Positions 28,467 through 37,803 of a stretch of DNA of 64,000 nt are shown here, piece after piece. The notes below the pieces were generated by a model. It worked only from the letters and a program-made list of their open reading frames with translations, made no database searches and was not told the origin of the DNA. The translations under genes were made by a program, and so were the position numbers. Each line of letters starts with the position of its first letter. Position 1 is the first letter of the stretch. This DNA is from Actinomarinicola tropica (GTDB lineage: Bacteria; Actinomycetota; Acidimicrobiia; Acidimicrobiales; SKKL01), in contig NZ_CP045851.1 in assembly GCF_009650215.1 (NCBI RefSeq), forward strand, positions 2,197,001 through 2,261,000, written 5' to 3'.

Positions 28467-29441
28467 TTGGCCACCCACGAGACGGACACGCAGACCTCGA
28501 CCTTCGCCCAGCAGGCGCGGGCGATCGTGGACAACGTCGAGCGCGTGATCCAGGGCAAGCGGGAGGTGATCGAGCTGATGCTCGTCACCCTGCTCGCCGA
28601 GGGCCACCTCCTGCTCGAGGACGTCCCGGGCGTCGGGAAGACGTCCCTCGCCAAGGCCCTGGCCCGGTCGATCGACATCTCGTTCGGGCGCATCCAGTTC
28701 ACGCCCGACCTGCTGCCCTCCGACGTCGTCGGCCTCACCGTGTGGAACCGCACGGACAGCAGCTTCGAGTTCCGTCCGGGGCCCATCTTCAACGGGATCG
28801 TGCTCGGCGACGAGATCAACCGCGCGTCGCCGAAGACCCAGTCCGCCCTCCTCGAGGCCATGGCGGAGGAGCAGGCCACCGTCGACGGCACCACCTACCA
28901 CCTGTCGTCGCCGTTCATGGTGATCGCGACCCAGAACCCCATCGAGTACGAGGGCACATACCCGCTGCCGGAGAGCCAGCTCGACCGGTTCCTCATGCGC
29001 ATCTCGATCGGCTACCCCACCTCGGCGGGCGAGCTCGAGATCCTCTCGACGCACGGCCGGGGCAGCACGCTCGACGCCATCGAACCCGTCGTCTCGAGCG
29101 CCGAGGTGCTCGACATGATCGCCGCGGTGCGCAACGCCCACGTCAGCAAGGAGGTCGCCGCGTACCTGGTCGACCTCGCCGACGCGACCCGTCGCCACCC
29201 CTCGCTCGCCCTCGGCATGTCGCCCCGCGCCACCCTCGCCTGGCAGCGGGCGGCGCGCGCCTACGCCGCCCTCGCCGGCCGCAGCTTCGTGATGCCCGAC
29301 GACGTGAAGGCCCTCGCCCACCACGTGCTCGGCCACCGGCTGCTGCTCACACCGGAGGCCGAGCTGCAGGGCCGCTCCACCGCCGACGCCGTCGACGACG
29401 TGCTGCGGACGGTCCCCACGCCGGCCTGGTCCGGCCGGTGA
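28467..29441 (+). CDS. MoxR-family AAA+ ATPase
   Basis: 324 residues. AAA+ chaperone-like ATPase of the MoxR Proper group. Walker A is GVGKTS (55-60), Walker B is IVLGDEINRA, sensor-1 region is FMVIATQNPIEYEGTYPLPESQLDRF, and a C-terminal lid domain is present. The start is TTG at 28467: GGAGGA lies 9 nt upstream and no ATG or GTG fits. MoxR proteins typically act with the DUF58 and transglutaminase or VWA proteins encoded next to them, as here. The client is unknown. Confidence 0.93.
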   Translation: MATHETDTQTSTFAQQARAIVDNVERVIQGKREVIELMLVTLLAEGHLLLEDVPGVGKTSLAKALARSIDISFGRIQFTPDLLPSDVVGLTVWNRTDSSFEFRPGPIFNGIVLGDEINRASPKTQSALLEAMAEEQATVDGTTYHLSSPFMVIATQNPIEYEGTYPLPESQLDRFLMRISIGYPTSAGELEILSTHGRGSTLDAIEPVVSSAEVLDMIAAVRNAHVSKEVAAYLVDLADATRRHPSLALGMSPRATLAWQRAARAYAALAGRSFVMPDDVKALAHHVLGHRLLLTPEAELQGRSTADAVDDVLRTVPTPAWSGR

Positions 29442-29445
29442 GCCG

Positions 29446-30660
29446 GTGATCCTCACCCCCCAGGGATGGGCGCTCGGCGTCGCCGCCGTCGCCCTCGTCG
29501 CGGCGGGACGGTTCTTCGGCACGCTCGAGCTGTTCCTCCTCGGCGCCGCGGCGGCCACGCTGCTGCTGGCCGTCACCGTGCGGGCCGCCCTCACGCGGCT
29601 CGACGTCAGCGTCCGCCGGGAGGTCCACCCCCCGAGGGTGCACGCCGGCACGCCGAGCCGCATCGACCTCGAGATCACCAACCGGGGACGCCGACGCACG
29701 CCGGTGCTGCGCATCACCGACGCGGTGAGCGGCACCCGAGGCGCCGACCTCGGCCTCGGGCCGATGGCGCCGGGCTCGGTCACCCGTGCGGCCTACCGGC
29801 TCCCCACCGAGCGGCGGGGCCTGGTCGAGATCGGGCCGCTGCACCTGCTGCTCACCGATCCGTTCGGGCTCACCGCGGCACGCATCCCCGCCGCGGGGCG
29901 CACCGAGCTCACCGTGTACCCGCGGATCGACCCCATCGCCGAGATGCCGGAGACCGCCGGCCACGACCCCGACGCCGCCCAGCAGTCGCCGACGTCGCTC
30001 GGCCGGTCGGGCGAGGAGTTCTTCGCGCTGCGGCCGTTCCAGATCGGCGACGAGCTGCGCAAGGTCCACTGGCCCTCCACGGCCCGGTTCGACGAGCTGC
30101 AGGTCCGCCAGACCGAGCTGCCCTGGCAGGGCCGGGCGACGGTCCTCCTCGACCTGCGCGACGAGGTGCACCCGTCCGACGCGTCGCTCGACGTGGCCGT
30201 CTCCGCCGTCGCCAGCATCATCACCGCCACCCGCCGCTCGGGCGACCTCGTCCGCCTCGTCGCCACCGACGGCACCGATTCCGGGTTCCTCCCCGGCAAC
30301 GCCGCCTACGCCGCGATCCTCGAGTACCTGGCCGTCGTCCCCCGCTCCCCTGGCGCGAGCCTCGTCCGGCTGCTCGACTCGCTGGCCCGGTCCTCCCACG
30401 GCGGGGCGCTCCTCGTCGTGTCCGGCGCCCTCGGTCCGCACGACCGCACCCGGATCGCCGCGATCCGCCACCGCTTCGCCACCTCCGTGAGCGTCCTCGT
30501 CGACCGCTCGGCCTGGGACGACACCGCCGTCGACCCGGCGCTGCCGGGCGTCGAGCCCGACGAGATCCACATCACGCGCGACCGCCCGTTCCCGCAGGGG
30601 TGGAACCAGGTGATGAGCCACCGCCGCCGAGGCCGCCACCCCGCCGGAGCGCTCCGGTGA
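29446..30660 (+). CDS. DUF58-domain membrane-associated protein
   Basis: 404 residues. Two N-terminal hydrophobic segments (about 8-22 and 27-43) precede an extracytoplasmic-like beta region. The DUF58 block follows (EEFFALRPFQIGDELRKVHWPSTARFDELQVRQ) and a VWA-like C-terminal half (ATVLLDLRDEV). GTG 4 nt after the moxR stop. DUF58 proteins form the middle member of MoxR/DUF58/transglutaminase operons; the biochemical role is not established. Confidence 0.9.
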   Translation: MILTPQGWALGVAAVALVAAGRFFGTLELFLLGAAAATLLLAVTVRAALTRLDVSVRREVHPPRVHAGTPSRIDLEITNRGRRRTPVLRITDAVSGTRGADLGLGPMAPGSVTRAAYRLPTERRGLVEIGPLHLLLTDPFGLTAARIPAAGRTELTVYPRIDPIAEMPETAGHDPDAAQQSPTSLGRSGEEFFALRPFQIGDELRKVHWPSTARFDELQVRQTELPWQGRATVLLDLRDEVHPSDASLDVAVSAVASIITATRRSGDLVRLVATDGTDSGFLPGNAAYAAILEYLAVVPRSPGASLVRLLDSLARSSHGGALLVVSGALGPHDRTRIAAIRHRFATSVSVLVDRSAWDDTAVDPALPGVEPDEIHITRDRPFPQGWNQVMSHRRRGRHPAGALR

Positions 30661-32957
30661 TCGTGCGCGGCCCGCGGGTCGTCGCCGCCGAGCTCGCGCT
30701 GGTCGCCGTCAGCGCGTCGGTCGTCGTCGGCTTCGGCCGGCTGTTCCTCGGCACGTCGTGGCGCCTGCCGCTCCTGCTCACCGCGCTGCTCGTCCACGCG
30801 TCGTCCGCCCTCGTGCGCCGCCTGGGGATGGGCATCCTCGGCCAGGTCGCGGCGGCGACGGTCGGTGTCGCGCTCCTCGTCGGATGGGCCCTCGCGCCGG
30901 AGACCCTCCGCTGGGCCCTCCCCACCACCGAGACGTGGTCCGCTCTCGGGGCGGCGCTCGACGACGCCGTCCGCGCCTACCCGACAGCCCGGGCGCCGGT
31001 GGAGCCCTCCGACGGCTTCGTGCTGGCGTCGATGGTCGGCGTGGCCATCGTGGCCCTCATGGCGAACGTGGCCGCCTTCACCCTGCGCGCACCGCTCCAG
31101 GCCCTGATCCCGCCCTTCACCCTCTTCGTGCTCGGTGCGCTCCTCGGCTCCGGCGAGCACCGCGTCGCCGCGAGCGTCGCGTTCATCATCACCGCGCTGG
31201 CCTTCGTCCTCGCCGTGCGGGGCATCGAGATCGCGACGTCGACGTCGTGGCTGCCCGGAGACCGCACGCGTGGGCCCGACGCGCACATGCGCGTCGGCGG
31301 GGCGCTGATCGCGACGGCGGCGGTCGCCGCGCTCGTCGTCGGACCGGCGCTCCCCGGCGCCACCGAGGAGCCGCTCTGGACCTGGCGCGGCGGCGGGGGC
31401 GGAGGGGACCGGACGATCATCAGCCCGCTGGTCGACATCCAGCGCCGCCTCGTCAACCAGTCGCGCTCGGTCGCGTTCGTCGTCGAGTCGCCGACGCCGT
31501 CGTACTGGCGCCTGATGTCGCTCGACGAGTTCGACGGCCGGCAGTGGCGGATGAGCGCCAGCATGCGCGAGGTCTCCGGCGTCTTCGACCCGATGCGTGG
31601 AGCGGCGGGGGCCCGGGTCCGCCAACGGATCGAGATCCGGTCGCTCGACTCCGAGTACCTGCCGGCGGCCTACGCCCCGATCGCCCTCGAGGCCGGCGAC
31701 GCGAGCGTCTCGTGGGACGACCGCTCCTCGACCCTCCTCCTCGACCGCCGCGCGCCGACCGGCTTCCGCTACGAGGTCGAGTCCGTCCTCCCGGACCACT
31801 CCCCCGAGCAGCTGCGAGCGGTGGACGGTCCGGTCGCCCCGTCGGTGGCCCAGCGGTACCTCCAGCTGCCCGAGCTCGACCAGCGGGTCGTCGACCTGGC
31901 CGAGGAGATCACGGCCGACGCGCCGACCGACTACGACCGCGCGCTCGCCCTGCAGACGTTCTTCCGCGAGGAGTTCGAGTACTCGCTCGACATCCCCGAC
32001 GGCTCGGGCACCGACGCCATCACCCGCTTCCTGTTCGACGACCGTCGCGGGTACTGCGAGCAGTTCGCGGCGTCGTTCGCGGCCATGGCCCGGGTCCTCG
32101 GCCTCCCGGCGCGGGTCGCCGTCGGGTTCACCGAGGGCGACCAGGGAGGGCCGCGCGATACCACCTTCACCGTGCGCGGCGCGGATGCGCACGCCTGGCC
32201 GGAGGTGTACTTCGGGGGGCTGGGCTGGGTCCCGTTCGAGCCGACGCCCGGTCGGGTCGCGCCGGGAGCGTCGGCGTGGACGGGCCTGGAGGACGAGAGC
32301 GCGGACGAGGACGACCCCTCGACGACCCCGACCACGGCGCCGTCGGACACGACCGTGCCCACGATCCCTCCCGAGCTCGAGGACTCGATCTTCCCGCCCG
32401 AGCTCGAGGGCGACGGTGCCGTCGGCTCGGCGGGCGACGACGGCGGCCCGATCCCTCCGGCTCTGCGCCCGGTCCTGGCCGGTTCGCTGGCGGTCGCCGC
32501 GTGGTTCGGCCTCGTCGGCGGCGCGGCCCGGGGCGTGCACGCCCTGCGCCGGCGCCGGGCCGGGAGCGACCCGGGCGCCCGGGTCGGCCTCGCCTGGGCC
32601 GAGACGGTGGAGCTGCTGTCGTGGCGGGGCCGGCCGCCGCGGGCCACCGAGACCTACCTCGAGTACGCGTCCCGTGTGGGTCCCAGCTCGCCGTCGACGG
32701 CCGCCGATCTCACCGACCTGGCCCGTGCCGCCACGGTCGCGCGCTACGCCCCGTCGGTCGGCGACGACGACGTCGTCCGGGCCACCGAGCTCGGTCGGCG
32801 CATCCGCCGCAGCGTCCTCGACCGGCTGGCCTGGTGGCGGCGGGTCCTGCGTGCCGGCGATCCCCGGCGGCTGTGGGCCGCCGTGCGCTCAGCGGCGGGT
32901 CACTCGTCCTCGCCGCGGAAGCGGTCGCGCATCCTCTGGCTGGTCGAGCCGAAGTAG
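30657..32957 (+). CDS. Multi-pass membrane transglutaminase-like protein (TgpA type)
   Basis: 766 residues. Several N-terminal transmembrane helices (to about residue 225), an extracytoplasmic region, then a transglutaminase-like domain: Cys467 in GYCEQFAASFAAMARVLGLPARV, His512 in ADAHAWPEVYF, and FEPTPG near 527 where an acidic third residue lies. A Thr/Pro/Glu linker, one more transmembrane segment (about 600-622) and a DUF4129-like C-terminal domain follow. GTG overlaps the DUF58 stop (GTGA). The last 19 codons run antisense over the neighbouring DUF3040 gene. Confidence 0.92.
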   Translation: MIVRGPRVVAAELALVAVSASVVVGFGRLFLGTSWRLPLLLTALLVHASSALVRRLGMGILGQVAAATVGVALLVGWALAPETLRWALPTTETWSALGAALDDAVRAYPTARAPVEPSDGFVLASMVGVAIVALMANVAAFTLRAPLQALIPPFTLFVLGALLGSGEHRVAASVAFIITALAFVLAVRGIEIATSTSWLPGDRTRGPDAHMRVGGALIATAAVAALVVGPALPGATEEPLWTWRGGGGGGDRTIISPLVDIQRRLVNQSRSVAFVVESPTPSYWRLMSLDEFDGRQWRMSASMREVSGVFDPMRGAAGARVRQRIEIRSLDSEYLPAAYAPIALEAGDASVSWDDRSSTLLLDRRAPTGFRYEVESVLPDHSPEQLRAVDGPVAPSVAQRYLQLPELDQRVVDLAEEITADAPTDYDRALALQTFFREEFEYSLDIPDGSGTDAITRFLFDDRRGYCEQFAASFAAMARVLGLPARVAVGFTEGDQGGPRDTTFTVRGADAHAWPEVYFGGLGWVPFEPTPGRVAPGASAWTGLEDESADEDDPSTTPTTAPSDTTVPTIPPELEDSIFPPELEGDGAVGSAGDDGGPIPPALRPVLAGSLAVAAWFGLVGGAARGVHALRRRRAGSDPGARVGLAWAETVELLSWRGRPPRATETYLEYASRVGPSSPSTAADLTDLARAATVARYAPSVGDDDVVRATELGRRIRRSVLDRLAWWRRVLRAGDPRRLWAAVRSAAGHSSSPRKRSRILWLVEPK

Positions 32958-33277
32958 TCGCGCAGCCCGGCGCCCCGCATCGACTGGGTCATCTGCTCGA
33001 GGCCGGCGCGACCCAGCTTGCGGGCGTTGCGCTCGGCGAACAGCGCGGAGCCGAGCATCACGAGGAAGCCGCCGAAGGCGACGAGGAACGACACCGACAG
33101 GGTGAGGATCATGATCGCCACGCCGACGACGAAGCCGAGGAGGGCGAGCTTGATGTTGCGGAAGGCGTGCGAGTAGAGCGTCGTGGTCGCGACCTCGCGC
33201 GCCAGCGCCGGATCGCTCTCGTAGAGCTGTGCCTCGATCTGCTGCAGGATGCGCTGCTCGTCCTCGGAAAGCGGCAC
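32900..33277 (-). CDS. DUF3040-family membrane protein
   Basis: 125 residues. Begins MPLSEDEQRILQQIEAQL, the hallmark of DUF3040, an actinobacteria-restricted family. It has two adjacent transmembrane helices (about 42-62 and 64-82) and a basic C-terminus. GTG at 33277 with GAGGGAG just upstream. In many actinobacteria it neighbours dinB or the division cluster; the function is unknown. Its 3' end overlaps the transglutaminase gene by 58 nt on the opposite strand. Confidence 0.9.
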   Translation of the reverse strand: MPLSEDEQRILQQIEAQLYESDPALAREVATTTLYSHAFRNIKLALLGFVVGVAIMILTLSVSFLVAFGGFLVMLGSALFAERNARKLGRAGLEQMTQSMRGAGLRDYFGSTSQRMRDRFRGEDE

Positions 33278-33373
33278 GGTCGCTCCCTCAACCTTCTGAG
33301 CCGGGTGTGGCTCTTGTCTCTGTCGGTCAGTCTCGCACAGGACTGAGGCTCCAACAACGCGCCCGACCGACGT

Positions 33374-34654
33374 TCACCCCTGCGCGCCCTCGTCCGGGTC
33401 GCCGGGGCCCCACTGCTGGGCGCCGCGCCGGACGAGCTTCAGCCCCTGGCTCGTCGTCGCCGCGGCCGGCCCGATCGCGGCGTCGCCGAACCGGTCGCGG
33501 ATCAGGTCGACGGCCCGGCTGGCGTCCTCCCATCCGGCGCCGACGTCGATGAGGCTGAGCTGCCGGCCCGAGTCGTCGCCCAGCCCCGAGACGCCGACAC
33601 CGAGGAGGCGCACGCCGCCGGCCAGGTCGAGCCGGTCGAGCAGCGCCTTCGCGGCCCGGGCGATCTCGGGGCCGGTGTCCAGGGGGACGTCGAGGGTGGT
33701 CGACCGGGTGATCGTGCGGAAGTCGCCGAAGCGCACCTTGAGCTGGACCGTCCGCCCCGTGAGCCCGGCCCGTCGCAGGCGGCTGGCCACGGCGTCTGCC
33801 TGGCGGACGACCTCGCGCCGCAGCACCGCGAGGTCGACGAGGTCGGTGGCGTAGGTCTCCTCGTGGCTGACCGACTTCGGCGGTGCGTCGGGCACCACGG
33901 GGCGATCGTCGCGGGCGTGGGCCAGCTCGTGCAGGTGCCGACCGGCGGCGTCGCCGAGCACGGATCGCAGGACGTCGACGTCGAGCGCGGCGAGCTGCGC
34001 CACGGTGCGCACGCCCAGTCGCTGGAGCTTCTCGAAGGTGGCCGGCCCGACGCCCCACAGCTCACGTACGTCGAGCCGCTGCACGAAGCGCCGCTCGTCG
34101 CCGGGGGCCACGACGACGACGCCGGGTCCGGGACGGGGTCCCTCGGGCGTGGCCCGCGGCTTGGCGGCCTTCGATGCCAGCTTCGCCACGAACTTGGAGG
34201 TCGCGACGCCGACCGAGCAGGTCAACCCCTCCTCGGCGCGCACCCGGTCGCGCAGGGACCGGGCGATGGTCGGCCCGTCGCCGTGGAGGCGTCGCACGGA
34301 CGTGACGTCGAGGAACGCCTCGTCGAGGGAGAGCGGCTCGACGAGCGGCGTGACCTCCCCGAACGCGGCCATCACCCGTGCGCTGACCTGCGCGTAGGTG
34401 GCGTGGTCGCCCGCGAGGAACACGGCGTGGGGGCACAGCTGGCGCGCCCTCGTCGACGGCATGGCCGAGAACACGCCGAACGCGCGCGCCTCGTAGGAGG
34501 CCGCCGCCACGACGCCACGCGGTCCGCTCCCGCCGACGACCACCGGGCGCCCGCGCAGCTCCGGCCGGCGGAGGAGCTCGACCGACACGTAGAACGCGTC
34601 CATGTCGACGTGCAGGATCGTGCGCGGGCCCGGCCCCGGGTCTCGTGCGCTCAC
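33374..34654 (-). CDS. dinB: DNA polymerase IV (Y family)
   Basis: 426 residues. Error-prone translesion polymerase. Catalytic acidic residues in VDMDAF (16-21) and SLDEAF (109-114); steric-gate region FYVSVE; helix-hairpin-helix thumb LWGVGPATFEKLQRLGVRTVAQLA; little-finger domain after about 235; and a C-terminal end with QLSLID, part of a QLxLF-like clamp-binding motif. GTG overlaps the Nudix stop (GTGA). No SOS box is visible nearby, so regulation may be constitutive. Confidence 0.95.
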   Translation of the reverse strand: MSARDPGPGPRTILHVDMDAFYVSVELLRRPELRGRPVVVGGSGPRGVVAAASYEARAFGVFSAMPSTRARQLCPHAVFLAGDHATYAQVSARVMAAFGEVTPLVEPLSLDEAFLDVTSVRRLHGDGPTIARSLRDRVRAEEGLTCSVGVATSKFVAKLASKAAKPRATPEGPRPGPGVVVVAPGDERRFVQRLDVRELWGVGPATFEKLQRLGVRTVAQLAALDVDVLRSVLGDAAGRHLHELAHARDDRPVVPDAPPKSVSHEETYATDLVDLAVLRREVVRQADAVASRLRRAGLTGRTVQLKVRFGDFRTITRSTTLDVPLDTGPEIARAAKALLDRLDLAGGVRLLGVGVSGLGDDSGRQLSLIDVGAGWEDASRAVDLIRDRFGDAAIGPAAATTSQGLKLVRRGAQQWGPGDPDEGAQG

Positions 34655-35136
34655 ACCCGCCGGACGACGAGGTCGGCGGGGTTCGCGCCGTCGACGTGGT
34701 ACCCGAACGAGCGCTCGTCGTCCCAGCGCTCGGCGAGCCACTCGACGAGCGGTTCCCGCACCCACGGGTGGGTGGTCGCCAGCCGCTCGCCGCAGACGTC
34801 GACGTCGACCCAGGCGGCGTCGACGACGATGCCGTCGGGATCGTCGATGGCCAGCTCGCCGCTCACCTCGACGGCCAGGTGGGCCTCGAAGCGCATGTGC
34901 CAGCCGAGCCCCGGTGCCATCGTCTCCAGGCGGTACACGGGCCCGAGCCAGCTCTCGACCGTGAGGCCGGTCTCCTCCTTCACCTCGCGCGTGAGGCCGG
35001 TGACCAGGTCCTCGCCTTCGTCGATCACACCGCCCGGCGGCGTCCAGTCGGCCCGCCCGTTGCGGCGCACGTTCTTCACGAGGAGGAGCCCCTCCGGGCC
35101 GAGGATGAGGCCCCCGGCGACCAGCCACTCACGCAC
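34651..35136 (-). CDS. Nudix hydrolase
   Basis: 161 residues. Hydrolyses nucleoside diphosphates linked to another group. A complete Nudix box begins at Gly36 (GVIDEGEDLVTGLTREVKEE then TGL). GTG at 35136 was chosen because GGGAGA lies about 10 nt upstream; the longer frame runs into the glycosyltransferase. The coupling to dinB would suit sanitation of damaged nucleotides, but no substrate motif is present, so this is inference. Confidence 0.9.
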   Translation of the reverse strand: MREWLVAGGLILGPEGLLLVKNVRRNGRADWTPPGGVIDEGEDLVTGLTREVKEETGLTVESWLGPVYRLETMAPGLGWHMRFEAHLAVEVSGELAIDDPDGIVVDAAWVDVDVCGERLATTHPWVREPLVEWLAERWDDERSFGYHVDGANPADLVVRRV

Positions 35137-35162
35137 GGGACGAGTCTCCCACGTCGGAGGGG

Positions 35163-35894
35163 TCAGGCGACGTCCGGCGCCCGGCGGAGGATCCGGTCCC
35201 GCACGCCCCACCAGGTGACGAGGAGCATCGCCTCGACGACGATCCGCCCGGACATCTTGGACGTGCCGCGGACGCGGTCGGTGAACGCGATCGGCACCTC
35301 GACGATGGTGCCGCCCCGCCGGGCGACGGCGTAGGCCATCTCGATCTGGAAGGCGTAGCCGTCGGCTCGGACGCCGCGCAGGGGGATCCGGGCCAGCATC
35401 GTGGCCCGGTAGGCCCGGAAGCCGGCGGTGGCGTCCCGCACCGGGAGGCCGAGCACCGTCGCCGCGTACCGGTTGCCCCAGCGCGACAGCAGCAGCCGGT
35501 GCGTCGCCCAGTTGGGGATCGCCCCGCCGGGGACGTAGCGGGATCCGATGACGAGGTCGGCACCGCCGTCCAGGGCGGCGAGCAGCTGGGGCAGGGCGTC
35601 GGGGTCGTGGGACAGGTCGGAGTCCATCTCGACGAGCGCCTCGTAGCCCTCGCGGAGACCGACCGCGAAGCCCGCTCGGTACGCCGACCCCAGTCCCGCC
35701 TTCCCGGGTCGACGCAGGACGCTGACGCCGCCGAGCCGGGCGCCGACGGCCTCGGCCAGGTCGGCGGTGCCGTCGGGGCTGCCGTCGTCGACCACGAGGA
35801 CGTCGGCGTCGGGCACGGCGCGGCGGACCCGTCCGAGCACCTCCTCGATGTTCTCCGCCTCCTGGTAGGTCGGGAGGACGACCAGCGTGCGCAC
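35163..35894 (-). CDS. GT2 polyprenol-phosphate (dolichol-phosphate-like) mannosyltransferase
   Basis: 243 residues. Catalytic domain of the DPM1/Ppm1 type with no membrane domain. Nucleotide-sugar signatures: VVLPTYQEAENIEEVL, VVDDGSPDGTADLA, EMDSDLSHDPDALPQLL, VIGSRYVPGG. The acceptor region DATAGFRAYRATML and the C-terminal FTDRVRGTSKMSG match known polyprenol monophosphomannose synthases. GTG at 35894. It would supply lipid-linked mannose for cell-envelope mannosylation; GDP-mannose as donor is inferred from family. Confidence 0.88.
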   Translation of the reverse strand: MRTLVVLPTYQEAENIEEVLGRVRRAVPDADVLVVDDGSPDGTADLAEAVGARLGGVSVLRRPGKAGLGSAYRAGFAVGLREGYEALVEMDSDLSHDPDALPQLLAALDGGADLVIGSRYVPGGAIPNWATHRLLLSRWGNRYAATVLGLPVRDATAGFRAYRATMLARIPLRGVRADGYAFQIEMAYAVARRGGTIVEVPIAFTDRVRGTSKMSGRIVVEAMLLVTWWGVRDRILRRAPDVA

Positions 35895-35920
35895 GGCGGG
35901 GGACTCTACGGCCCGAGCCC

Positions 35921-35926
35921 TAGCAT
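35921..35926 (+). promoter_or_regulatory. -10 box TAGCAT for leaderless mRNA at 35934
   Basis: TAGCAT ends 7 nt before ATG 35934. An ATG at 35925 in the same frame overlaps the box, which favours 35934 as the true start. Confidence 0.5.
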
Positions 35927-35933
35927 GGGTCGG

Positions 35934-36260
35934 ATGAGCACCCCCGACGCCGCACCGAACGGTCGGGCGCCGATCGGCGGCCCGGACCTCCCCGCTGCCC
36001 TGCCCTCCCCCGTCGCCCGCGCGCTCGCCTTCGTCGCGATCGCCGCCGCCGGCGTCTGCGGGGGCCTGATCGGGTACGCGGTCGTCGACCTCCAGGTCGA
36101 CGGCGACGGTGGAGCCGCAGCGGCGCTCGGCGGCGTCGTCGGTGCGGTGCTCGCGGCGGCCGGCGTGGCGGTCGTGGCCGTGCTGACGCTCCGGGCGATG
36201 ACCGAGTGGTCGTCGATCGAGGAGCGCCGGCGCCGCCAGGCCCCCGACGGACGGCCCTGA
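35934..36260 (+). CDS. Small two-helix membrane protein, hypothetical
   Basis: 108 residues. Two transmembrane segments (about 28-50 and 63-87) separated by a short acidic loop (DLQVDGDGG). A basic C-terminus (RRRRQAPDGRP) would lie in the cytoplasm. No known domain. The start is placed at ATG 35934 from the leaderless-type promoter. Two nucleotides separate it from the downstream phosphatase gene, so the two are co-expressed. No function is proposed. Confidence 0.65.
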   Translation: MSTPDAAPNGRAPIGGPDLPAALPSPVARALAFVAIAAAGVCGGLIGYAVVDLQVDGDGGAAAALGGVVGAVLAAAGVAVVAVLTLRAMTEWSSIEERRRRQAPDGRP

Positions 36261-36262
36261 CG

Positions 36263-37099
36263 GTGGAGGACCTCGACCACCTGGCCCGCATCGCCGAGCG
36301 CCTCGCCCTTGGAGCCGCCGAGCTGCTCCTCGACGGGCTCGGGCGCGCCACCCTCGAGGTCGGTACGAAGAGCACGGCCACCGACCTCGTCACCGACGTC
36401 GACCGCGCCTCCGAGCGCTTCCTCGTCGAGGGCATCCTCGCGGTGCGACCCGACGACGGCATCCTCGGCGAGGAGGGCACCGACATCGCCGGCACCACGG
36501 GCGTCCGGTGGGTGATCGACCCCCTCGACGGCACGACCAACTACGTCTACGGCCATGCCGGCTTCTCGGTGTCGGTGGCCGCGGTGGTCGACGGCGTCCC
36601 GAGCGTCGGCGTCGTCGTCGATCCCGTCCAGGACGACCTGTTCTCGGCCCGGCTCGGCGGCGGCGCCCACCGGAACCAGGCGCCGATCCGCTGCTCCGAC
36701 CTCGACGAGCTCGGCACGGCGCTCGTCGCGACGGGCTTCGGCTACGTGCCCGACACCCGTGCGGCCCAGGCCCAGGTCCTCACCGAGGTGCTGCCCTCGA
36801 TCCGCGACGTGCGCCGGATGGGCGGTGCGGCGGTCGACCTGTGCTCCACGGCCTGCGCCCGCGTCGACGCCTACTACGAGCGGGGCCTCGCCCCCTGGGA
36901 CATGGCGGCAGGGGTCGTCATCGCCCGCGAGGCCGGCGCCCGCGTCGGGGACCTGCGAGGCGGCGAACCCTCGGGCGAGTTCGTGCTCGCCGCCCCGCCG
37001 GCGCTGTTCGAGCCGCTCGCCGAGCTCCTCCTGCGGGCCGGTGCCGACCAGCCGTTCCCGGCTCCCGTGGAGGCCTCCCCCCGTGCAGGCGCCCGATGA
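36263..37099 (+). CDS. Inositol-monophosphatase-family phosphatase
   Basis: 278 residues. Mg-dependent phosphatase of the IMPase/SuhB/HisN superfamily. Metal ligands in GEEGTD (69-74) and VIDPLDGTTN (84-93), and WDMAAGVVIAREAGA with the third Asp. The substrate may be inositol-phosphate, histidinol-phosphate or similar; no motif separates these. GTG at 36263 is 2 nt past the upstream stop. Followed 15 nt later by the response regulator. Confidence 0.9.
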   Translation: MEDLDHLARIAERLALGAAELLLDGLGRATLEVGTKSTATDLVTDVDRASERFLVEGILAVRPDDGILGEEGTDIAGTTGVRWVIDPLDGTTNYVYGHAGFSVSVAAVVDGVPSVGVVVDPVQDDLFSARLGGGAHRNQAPIRCSDLDELGTALVATGFGYVPDTRAAQAQVLTEVLPSIRDVRRMGGAAVDLCSTACARVDAYYERGLAPWDMAAGVVIAREAGARVGDLRGGEPSGEFVLAAPPALFEPLAELLLRAGADQPFPAPVEASPRAGAR

Positions 37100-37114
37100 G
37101 GCACCATTCCTGAC

Positions 37115-37795
37115 GTGGGAACGAGGATCCTGACCGTTGAGGACGACGAGCGCATCCGCACCGCGGTGAAGCTCGCGCTCGAGGACGAGGGGTGGATCGT
37201 CGACGAGGCGGACAACGGCGAGGACGCCCTCGAGCTGTTCAACCGCAACCCCACCGACGTCGTCCTCATCGACATCATGCTCCCCGGCATCGACGGCTTC
37301 GAGGTCTGCCGGTCGATCCGGCGCACGTCCGACGTCCCGATCGTCATGGTCACCGCCCGCGCCGACACCCACGACGTCGTCGCCGGCCTGGAGGCCGGGG
37401 CCGACGACTACCTCACCAAGCCCTTCGCCCCGAAGGAGCTCTCGGCCCGCATCCGGGCCCTGCTCCGGCGGGTGCGCTCCTCGGACCCGGGCTCCGCCCA
37501 CGTGAAGCTCGGCGACCTCGAGATCGTGCCCGACGAGGGCGTCGTCACCCGCGACGGCCAGGAGGTCCACCTCACCAAGACCGAGTTCCGCCTCCTCGTC
37601 GAGCTGGCGTCGAGTCCCGGTCGGGTGTTCAGCCGCGAGGTCCTCCTCGAGCGGGTGTGGGGCTACGGCTACTTCGGCGACGGCCGCCTCGTCGACGTGC
37701 ACATCCGCCGCCTGCGCACGAAGGTCGAGGTCGATCCCGCCAACCCGCGCCACGTGGTGACGGTGCGCGGCCTCGGCTACAAGCTCCAGCCCTGA
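37115..37795 (+). CDS. mtrA: OmpR/PhoB-type response regulator, MtrA-like
   Basis: 226 residues. Receiver domain with phospho-acceptor Asp53 (VLIDIMLPGIDG), switch Thr in VTARAD and conserved Lys in YLTKPF. The C-terminal winged helix has LTKTEFRLLVELASSPGRVFSREVLLERVWGY and VDVHIRRLRTKVE. The sensor kinase and a GerMN lipoprotein follow directly, the mtrA-mtrB-lpqB order that in actinobacteria controls wall and division genes. The symbol rests on that synteny as well as on similarity. Confidence 0.88.
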   Translation: MGTRILTVEDDERIRTAVKLALEDEGWIVDEADNGEDALELFNRNPTDVVLIDIMLPGIDGFEVCRSIRRTSDVPIVMVTARADTHDVVAGLEAGADDYLTKPFAPKELSARIRALLRRVRSSDPGSAHVKLGDLEIVPDEGVVTRDGQEVHLTKTEFRLLVELASSPGRVFSREVLLERVWGYGYFGDGRLVDVHIRRLRTKVEVDPANPRHVVTVRGLGYKLQP

Positions 37796-37803
37796 GGTCG
37801 GCG

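Noticed and set aside
33278-33373. SOS box for dinB or a promoter for DUF3040
   Set aside because: No GAAC-N4-GTTC site is present, and candidate -35/-10 pairs are too weak to list.
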